Source of the DNA: Botryococcus braunii
Lineage: Eukaryota > Chlorophyta > Trebouxiophyceae
DNA length: 15,000 nucleotides
Assembly (NCBI GenBank): GCA_002005505.1
Contig: KV908392.1
Span: 501,442 to 516,441 of the forward strand
Direction: 5' to 3'
Part shown: positions 1 through 15,000 of the stretch, in pieces
How positions within the stretch are numbered: position 1 is the first letter of the stretch
How the letters are laid out: each line of letters begins with the position of its first letter
Translations under genes and position numbers: made by a program
The notes under the pieces: model-generated
The model's database searches: none
Seen by the model: only the letters and a program-made list of their open reading frames with translations
What the model was told of the DNA's origin: nothing

Positions 1-839
1 CCTGGACCAGACGGAGACTGGCCCAGTCTCTTAAACGTGGTGCTAGGCGTCGTTCCCACGCCTCTCGCCGTCAGCAGCAGTTTCTCAAAGTGAGTACTGT
101 TTAGGAGTATTTTCAAGACGGCTTCCGCACAACTGTGCGATTACTGAAGGACCGCTCTGCGATTGGAGTGTCGCCAACATGTGCAACTCTTATTGATCGG
201 CACGCCCAAGGCCAAGTTCAAGCCCTGGCTACCCCAAACTACTTCATTTTCGGTATAATTTAAATATTTATGCCTTTCAAAAATAATTCCTCACACAATG
301 CGTACTCTCCCGCGCCACGAATCCAACACCGGCAACTTCCGGAGGTCTCTAGTTTTAAAATGTACTCGGTCAAACACTCCCGTTCCAAATCCAATAGTTT
401 CCAAACTGAGAACCATTATATTTTCTTTACGAAAAAGAGGTTTCCTCACGCATTCTTTAAGGCAGAGCATTGCCCAAGGACAGCGGTCCTGCCGTCATGT
501 GCTCCACATGGCACCTGCGATCGGAAAGTTCCGTGGGACCGGAGCCGGGGTCCTGTATCTCGGACCCAAGGGCTCGGTCGCATTCCCTGTGCCGGCTACT
601 ACGGCCTACTACAGCCTCGGAATGTAACCGGGCAAGCATCTCTTATGGTGATTTGCCCGTAACCGCTGGGACAAACACCCACACCCTTTTCCATGAAGAG
701 AGTGTATGGCAGGGAATATAGGTCAGATTATCTAACAGCTTCTGTTGCCTTGCAATTTTATGTATATGTCACACATCTCACAGACCTTCACCCTGTCTAA
801 AGTAGATCCCATGTTGCAGGTTAGAACCAGGTGACCCCC
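1..839. other. Region without a recognisable gene
   Basis: Mixed-composition DNA. Several overlapping short frames occur on both strands at 270-720, but none shows a family motif or a preferred frame. A short frame at 3-89 (+) ends in a good donor-like AAA|GTGAGT. It could be the last part of an exon of a gene to the left, but is too short to call. Confidence 0.5.
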
Positions 840-1200
<361 letters not shown>

Positions 1201-1743
1201 ATGATGCGAGGTTACAATCAGATCCTCCAGCTGGCGGCATGTACATGTCCTTAAAGGATCCGATAAAGATATGACATGTGTGTCCTGAAGGATCCATACT
1301 GGATCCTACCAGGGCGCCAAGGCTGGATGCCTTGGGACGGCGTAGCCGTCAATCCCACATTCTCCAACTTCGATCTTGGAACTTCCCTTCTGTTCAGAGC
1401 ACCACATCTGGTATCGGCATTTGGCGGACGGGGCCATCTTTCAGCGTACATCAGCCTCCGGTGCAAGCTTGAGCTCGAAAAGAGGAGCCCAAGTGTCGAG
1501 GTGCTTGAGGCCCCGTCGGTGGGCCACGTAGTCAAGCAAGGTGCGAGAGGGGATTCGGTGATTGAGGCTCGGTAATCGCGGGGTCTCTTTCCCGGGCGGC
1601 TAGGCGGGTCTTTAAGTCTGGCTAGGTTCGCTGGGTTCGAGGACGCTGGATTCCTTGGTGGGGGTTGATGTAGTGTGGGGCGGATCGGGTCGGCGCTCAT
1701 CCAGCTCTGGCTCACAATACTTATATGGGTGATTCATCGTACA
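1201..1743. other. Unassigned region between microsatellites
   Basis: Both strands have moderately long frames (minus 1251-1715, plus 1276-1575) but no family motif is recognised. Three GGATCC-containing short repeats lie at 1255-1305. If the segment at 1744-1824 is a primer-binding site, this could be the 5' internal part of a decayed minus-strand LTR retrotransposon; that is conjecture. Confidence 0.35.
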
Positions 1744-1824
1744 AGTGCCTTGGTACTTTCAGCCGATCAGTTGGAACCCCTGGCTCAGGATCGAGTCAAC
1801 GCGGGTTCAATCCCCCGGCGCCAC
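1744..1824. other. tRNA-like segment or retrotransposon primer-binding site, degenerate
   Basis: On the plus strand GCGGGTTCAATCCCCCGGCG followed by CCA looks like the T arm and 3' end of a tRNA (B-box GGTTCAATCC). GTGCC at 1745 can pair with GGCGC at 1817. An A-box-like AGCCGATCAGTTGG lies at 1761-1774. The T stem pairs only partly and there is no proper anticodon arm, so it is not an intact tRNA. Read on the minus strand, TGGCGCCGGGGGATTGAACC begins with TGG like an LTR-element primer-binding site, and resembles a tRNA-Asp complement with a deletion. Confidence 0.3.
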
Positions 1825-1843
1825 ACTGTAGTTGTTTCGGTCC

Positions 1844-1845
<2 letters not shown>

Positions 1846-1926
<81 letters not shown>

Positions 1927-1975
1927 TGTGCGTGCATGCGTGTGTGCACGCATACGCATGCATGCGCGCGCTAGC
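1846..1975. repeat. (GT)n microsatellite grading into GC/GT alternating DNA
   Basis: About 75 bp of GT dinucleotide to 1920, followed by TGCGCGTGTGCGTGCATGCG and similar alternating purine-pyrimidine sequence to about 1971, a typical Z-DNA-prone composition. Confidence 0.95.
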
Positions 1976-2206
1976 ATGAGTGCGCCTGTCTCTGTGTGCG
2001 TCTGTCTGTCTCTATGTCTGTGCGTGCTTCCTTGCTAGCGGGAGTGAGCTCTAATTTGCCAAGACGGTGTCACCTGCCCTTCCCCTCCCTCTACTAGTCT
2101 CGGCTGTTCCCAGCTGAGCACTATGCAAGGCCTTTTGTACTACATGCATCAACAGTACAGCTGCAGTACCGGAGCCGACCAACATCTTTGACCGCCCCGT
2201 CCTCGG

Positions 2207-2215
2207 CTATATAAG
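2207..2215 (+). promoter_or_regulatory. TATA-box-like motif
   Basis: CTATATAAG within CGGCTATATAAGAC on the plus strand. It matches a TATA box well, but no plus-strand coding sequence follows within reach, so it may belong to a non-coding transcript or a transposon remnant, or be chance. Confidence 0.2.
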
Positions 2216-2826
2216 ACTTATTAAAAACCAACACAAGTCAATCTTGGATGCTAGGTCGCATGTGTTGCAACCGTCCCGGTCAAATATGACAACTGATATC
2301 CATACAATATAAAGATTGCACGCAGTAGTACCCACACGACATCACTCCTTGACTCCTACTTGTACACGTAGACATAGCCACACAAGATTACTCGCTCTTT
2401 TTGGGCCCGTTGCCTCTTGTGAGATTTCACAGGGGGTCATGATAAAATTGAATATTCAAATGACGGATTCTTAAATCTAGTCCCCCTTTCGACGGAAAAA
2501 ACCTGATAAACTACTCTATGGCCAGCATCCTTTCCCCGTTCAAACGAGTAGCCAAAACAGATGGGCACGTGCCCTTTCGTGCATGTGGTGCATGCCCAGC
2601 AGAGCCACAAGTACATCGCAAACTACATTGTTCGCTAGCTTCTCTCACAAGAGATGTAAGAAAATGATTTGACTCACATCTTATGCCGAACCCTTTCGAT
2701 AGTTCAGTCCAGAACAAATCATGTTATTCGTGGAAATCATCTGTATGCATATCATTCATGGAGAACATCTTCCAGACAAGATCATATGCGCATCATTAGT
2801 GGATCCCTACCCTATAAGCTCGTGTC

Positions 2827-2842
2827 ACTGGCATATGCCAGT
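2827..2842. repeat. Perfect 16-bp palindrome
   Basis: ACTGGCATATGCCAGT equals its own reverse complement, with no spacer. No associated gene was found. Confidence 0.6.
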
Positions 2843-3220
2843 AACATGGAGAGAGTCTGCATGCATAGGCCCTAATCCAGATATGTACAGCTGCATAATT
2901 AAAACACAGCCGCATTATTCATCACAGGATGTGGATCGGGCCAAACCACTTCAGCAATGCTCCAGCCCCGGCATGCAAGGAAGGGTTGGGAAAAATACCG
3001 AACGGTATAATCTCCTCGCCCGTTCCGAAGAGCACAGGGGCGCCAGAGCAGCAATCACTGCGCTGCGGCCCCACAGGTCCCCCACGAGGGCCCCCGCCCC
3101 CGGACACAGTGTGAAGGCGCTTCGAATCTCCCGAGGATCCTCGTTCTTCACGCCAAGCAAGAAAAATAAAACAGAAACCTACATAACGCTGCTACCATTG
3201 CCTTGACTCCTTTCAGACCA

Positions 3221-3290
3221 ACACTTGGACCCATGTGCATGACACGACCACGCGGAGCCCTGTGCACGAACACCTGGACCCCTGCGCATG
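3221..3290. repeat. Direct repeat pair, 21 bp
   Basis: ACACTTGGACCCATGTGCAT at 3221 and ACACCTGGACCCCTGCGCAT at 3270 differ at a few positions. Spacing is 49 bp. The region up to 3555 shows nothing else. Confidence 0.6.
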
Positions 3291-3555
3291 GCCCGCAGTG
3301 TTGGAGTCACCTGTTAAAATTTGGTGAGCTAGCAATCGCAGTATAAATCCCCTCGCAGGGTTGAGTGTTCCATCTCGTGTTAATCCTTCCAGATTGGGTC
3401 GAGTGATTTGGCACCACTCCCCTTCCCCCAAAAAAAACAGCATAGCATTTCCAAGCAAGCCAGCCAATTTGACCCGGCCAAGGACCCGTAGGGGTCAGCA
3501 GGGCTAACACCAAGACAGGGGTTGCAACTCTGCCAGAAATAAGACTCCGAACCCC

Positions 3556-3576
3556 GCCCCCCCCCCCCCCCCCCGG
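3556..3576. repeat. Poly-C tract
   Basis: A run of about 19 C residues directly next to the start of the 40-41-bp tandem repeat that follows. Confidence 0.9.
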
Positions 3577-3599
3577 GGTGATCGGGCACAAGATCGTGT

Positions 3600-3778
3600 C
3601 CACATCACCCGCTGTGTCCGGGCACACGAACTATCTCACTTCTATCACTTGCGGTGTCCGGGCACATGGAAGTATCTCATGTCTATCACCCGCAGTGTCC
3701 AGCCTCATGGACCATCTCATGTCTATCACTTGCGGTGTCCGGGCACATGAACTATCTCATGTCTATCTCTCATGGATA

Positions 3779-3800
<22 letters not shown>
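3600..3800. repeat. 40-41-bp minisatellite covering the tRNase Z stop codon
   Basis: Four units are marked by GTGTCC at 3614, 3654, 3695 and 3735 (steps 40, 41, 40), and a diverged fifth is marked by GGTGTTGG at 3788. Each contains ATCTCAYNTCTATCAC-type sequence. On the minus strand this is the end of exon 9 and the immediate 3' UTR of the tRNase Z gene. The TGA (3781-3779) sits in the diverged unit. I saw no AATAAA polyadenylation signal between here and 3300 on the minus strand. Confidence 0.85.
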
Positions 3801-12575
<8,775 letters not shown>

Positions 12576-12698
12576 CTGCAGGAGCATAGATGAGCCCATA
12601 AACATTTTTAAGTGTGTTTGAATGAAGGAATACTGACGTTGTGATGTCCTCGAGGACGTTTGCTTTTGTTCCAGACCAGTGCAGGACAGTAGTCTGGA

Positions 12699-12753
12699 AC
12701 ATAACTCACGTTTTACAACACCCTGTGAAACATAATTCCCGTTTTACAACACC
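12699..12753. repeat. Direct repeat pair, 24 bp
   Basis: ACATAACTCACGTTTTACAA and ACATAATTCCCGTTTTACAA, each followed by CACC, start at 12699 and 12730. Spacing is 31 bp. Confidence 0.85.
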
Positions 12754-13432
12754 AAAATTTATAAGTAGAAGTAGCTGGTCTTAAGGTTTGATGTCATGAT
12801 GTCGAATGTCCAGTATAAACGAAACACACGGCCATGCGGCACGTTCGAGCGAGCACATTACGATGTCCTTCCCCAACGATGCATGTCCCTTTGGTACTGC
12901 CCAGGAATAATTTGGCAAGTCAGCTTGTTCATGTGTAGTCACAGGACAAAACGGTCTCCTGAACTTCGAAGGCAGACACCGTCAAGCCGCCGTTGGCAAA
13001 GTTTGGCTCACCTACTGGCTGCACCGGGTCTCATCAGTGGCAATGGCTGACGTGAACTTGATTGAAAATAGTACAAAGCCATACTGACGATCCTAAAAGA
13101 ACTTATAGGTTCAGACAGTGCTTTGGGGGGCCATCCGTATTCTTCGACGATGCAGGGTGAGGTTGAATGAGAGTACGCACGATCACGGAGCCTCAATTTG
13201 CCTATGGATCGAATAACAAACCATCTGAGCATTCGACTGATCAGAGACTTTGCCACTCGTCAGGGTAGTAGCTCTGTGCGAGTATCCCAAGTCGAAGACC
13301 GGGAGAAGTCATCCTCACGTGGGATCCACGAGGACCCAGATGTGGGCAGATGCGGGGCGGCCGACATCACGTGGGTCGCCACTTTCCGAAAACTCAGATG
13401 CGGACCAGTGAAATTTTTAAGGAATCTTGGAT

Positions 13433-13494
13433 TTATGCCACTTGGCATAATTTGGCTCAGTAATTTATTTTTCGTCTGCCACAGGGTGGCAGAC
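13433..13494. repeat. Two adjacent perfect hairpins
   Basis: TTATGCCA-CT-TGGCATAA (13433-13450) has 8-bp arms. GTCTGCCAC-AGG-GTGGCAGAC (13474-13494) has 9-bp arms. Both loops are very short. No coding frame is linked to them. Confidence 0.8.
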
Positions 13495-13569
13495 ACGGCA
13501 GGAATAATTTAATTTCCCCCCGCCACGGTGACAGAATTAGCATCCAATCAAGAGTTTCGCCAACTTACC

Positions 13570-13785
13570 ACAGAACTCGCCGCTTTTGTACCTCTGCTGG
13601 AGTTTGATCACGAAACTCGCCTCTTTTGTAGCAGATCCCTAACTCTGCCCGAGTTTGATCACGAAACTCGCCTCTTTTGTAGCAGACCCCTACCTCTGCT
13701 GGAGTTTGATGACGAAACTCGCCTCTGCTCTAGCAGACCCTATCTCTAGAGTCTGATCACAAAAGTCGCCGCTCCTGTACCAGCT
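13570..13785 (+). repeat. 51-bp minisatellite with a built-in inverted repeat
   Basis: GAGTTTGAT starts at 13600, 13651 and 13702 (51-bp period), with a diverged GAGTCTGAT at about 13749 and half-units before. Each unit holds GAGTTT-GATCACG-AAACTC, a 6-7 bp inverted repeat, followed by GCCTCTTTTGTAGCAGA. The period is divisible by three, so a frame stays open through it by chance. Confidence 0.92.
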
Positions 13786-14197
13786 TTACCGCATACCCTT
13801 GTCTCGTTTAGAGTCATTGAATAAGACTTCTGTTTTGGTGTCTTGAAAGACTATCAATTCCAACACCCAACCTCTCCACTGCATTATTTGCACATGCACG
13901 ATTCACTCGCAGCCCTTCTTGCTGTTTTTAATGCAACTTGAGCATGTATATACGCGTTTCCAACAACACACAACAAAGAATTCAAGCTCATCAGTAAATA
14001 GCAACACGAGGGATCTCTCCTTTGCAGGATACTTTTTGCCATTCATTAACATTTTAAAGCCATGCTGGAACCAATCGGATATTCAATACTAGCACCGGTG
14101 TGACAAACTTACTACATTCAATGCGGATGTCCAAGTAAGGTGCAGACTAGAACTATGGAAGGCCTGAACCAAACCGTTGGTTTTTTCATTCATCCTA
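13786..14197. other. Region 3' of the hAT transposase, nothing recognised
   Basis: AT-richer DNA with no frame or repeat of note. If the transposon is complete, its 3' end and terminal inverted repeat should lie here or further left, but I could not identify them without the other end. Confidence 0.4.
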
Positions 14198-15000
14198 TCA
14201 AAATATGGCATCCATCACACTCTCATCAACAAAGGCGGCATTATGAGACCTTTTCATTGCCGAATGCCCAGCTGTGACACCTCTGCGTTCTTTCGCATTC
14301 AAGAAGTAGTCAAGAGCTTTTTCATAATGGAAAGTTTTCATGTCATACGCTGACATGAATAGCCTCACACAGTCGTTCAAGTGATTTTCACCCAAACGAT
14401 TCCAGCGATCGTTCTTCAAGAAATTCATACAAGAGAACAGGCGCTCGGCTTGCACAGAACTAACTGGAATGATCAACATGATCACCGCTAGTTTGGCAAA
14501 TTCTGAAATATCACGCCCTTCTCCTGCCTTAGAAAGGTAGGCCCAGACGTATTGCGTCAAACTCTTGACCTCAACCTCTTCCTCCACCTCAACCTCTTCC
14601 TCAACTGCATCATCTAAGGAGCTTTCATCTTCAACATGCGAGCGAGCCTTTCTAGCCTCATCCTTTCTAGCCTGATCCTCAGCTCTGCGTTTTGTGATTG
14701 CTGCACGGATTGATGGCACTCTCTCACGCATGATCTCCTTGAACCGCTTGGTCTGTGTGCGAAGCAAATCCCCATTTATGATAGGGGAAACGGTGATGTT
14801 GTTAGAAGAGCCCACTATCTGCAACTTCTCTGTACCATATAACCCAACTAGGACCTCGACAGAATCCTCAAGATCCACAAGTTGTGGCTTCTCCCAATAG
14901 GACGCTTGCAAGACAATAAGTGCATCCAACAAATCCGTATGCGGGAAACGCTCGTATAATTGCTCAGCCAATGTCCTAAGGCCTTCCAATATCACAAACC
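14198..15000 (-). CDS. hAT-family transposase, C-terminal part (runs off the window)
   Basis: The reading frame is open from the window edge to a TGA at 14200-14198, at least 267 codons. The segment FAKLAVIMLIIPVSSVQAER, followed by LFSCMNFLKNDRWNRLGENHL, matches the hAT C-terminal dimerisation region (hydrophobic strand, iPvSs..aER.FS..n.iK..rRnrL). Before it lies a charged, coiled-coil-like stretch and an acidic patch (DAVEEEVEVEEEVEVK) that looks like a recent low-complexity expansion. The N-terminal BED finger and most of the RNase H-like catalytic core would lie beyond the edge. Terminal inverted repeats and the 8-bp target duplication cannot be checked in this window. It is most like the ZNF862-like hAT branch. 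No frameshift or internal stop is seen. Confidence 0.75.
   Translation of the reverse strand, partial: FVILEGLRTLAEQLYERFPHTDLLDALIVLQASYWEKPQLVDLEDSVEVLVGLYGTEKLQIVGSSNNITVSPIINGDLLRTQTKRFKEIMRERVPSIRAAITKRRAEDQARKDEARKARSHVEDESSLDDAVEEEVEVEEEVEVKSLTQYVWAYLSKAGEGRDISEFAKLAVIMLIIPVSSVQAERLFSCMNFLKNDRWNRLGENHLNDCVRLFMSAYDMKTFHYEKALDYFLNAKERRGVTAGHSAMKRSHNAAFVDESVMDAIF

Larger units (their letters stand above)
1976..3220. other. Long region without a recognisable gene
   Basis: Mostly AT-moderate DNA with no frame longer than about 160 codons and no motif I recognise. It holds a TATA-like element near 2207, a perfect 16-bp palindrome at 2827-2842, and a GC-rich patch at 2930-3120 in which three frames are open by composition. 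Confidence 0.5.
12576..13540. other. Region upstream of exon 1 without an assigned gene
   Basis: Expected to hold the promoter and any 5' exon of the tRNase Z gene. No frame here shows a convincing transit peptide joined in phase. Two minus-strand frames (13256-13008 and 13496-13260) show no motif. Visible structures are a direct repeat at 12699-12753 and two hairpins at 13433-13494. Confidence 0.4.

Noticed and set aside
3..89. Plus-strand frame rich in Arg (RRRLAQSLKRGARRR) ending at AAA|GTGAGT, a possible exon end
   Set aside because: Only 29 codons visible, no family recognised, and donor-like sequences are common; the rest of any gene would lie outside the window.
2951..3160. Minus-strand LGVKNEDPREIRSAF, reminiscent of the start of a DnaJ J-domain
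   Set aside because: The following residues do not continue the J-domain, no HPD motif appears, and no clear acceptor precedes it.
13198..13749. Plus-strand frames of 104 and 73 codons
   Set aside because: The first has no recognisable motif, and the second is kept open only by the 51-bp repeat period.

Overview
This window is eukaryotic nuclear DNA. One protein is spread over at least nine exons with GT-AG introns. The intergenic space is long and carries no convincing reading frames. Microsatellites (CT, GT, GA, CAT) and minisatellites are very dense. Nothing resembles a bacterial operon. A bacterial-type tRNase Z with a plant/algal feel, degenerate (T)TTAGGG-like repeats, a hAT transposase and the repeat load all suggest the green lineage, possibly a streptophyte alga such as Chara. 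That assignment is an impression and cannot be proved from the window.

The main gene lies on the minus strand from about 12575 down to 3779. I assembled it by hand from reading frames, splice consensus and phase. Exons, 5' to 3' in gene sense, are: E1 12575/12535-12392, E2 11664-10936, E3 10261-10136, E4 9792-9568, E5 8453-8205, E6 7667-7506, E7 6178-6028, E8 5598-5423, E9 4723-3779. All introns are phase 0 except the E7/E8 intron, which is phase 1, and every junction keeps the frame. From a provisional ATG at 12535 the product is 968 residues. It has a SAP nucleic-acid-binding motif split across E1/E2 and a low-complexity linker of about 230 residues. A complete short-form tRNase Z (3' tRNA processing endonuclease) metallo-beta-lactamase domain follows in E3 to early E9. 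A disordered RG/RGG-rich tail of about 277 residues ends the protein. A SAP-tRNase Z-RGG protein is the most notable thing here.

Almost every intron, and the region just past the stop codon, carries its own unrelated tandem repeat: 31-bp units in introns 1 and 4, 33-bp and 7-bp units in intron 2, a 135-bp duplication in intron 4, about 57-bp units in intron 5, a 23-bp telomere-like unit plus (CAT)n in intron 6, and 40-41-bp units after the stop. Several repeats include or abut a splice acceptor or the stop codon.

The right end (14198 to the edge, minus strand) is the C-terminal part of a hAT-family transposase that continues beyond the window. The left 3.6 kb is non-coding as far as I can see. 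It holds very long CT and GT microsatellites, a degenerate tRNA-like or primer-binding-site-like segment at 1744-1824, and a TATA-like motif near 2207. A second tRNA-like (SINE-like) segment sits in intron 4 at 8646-8695.
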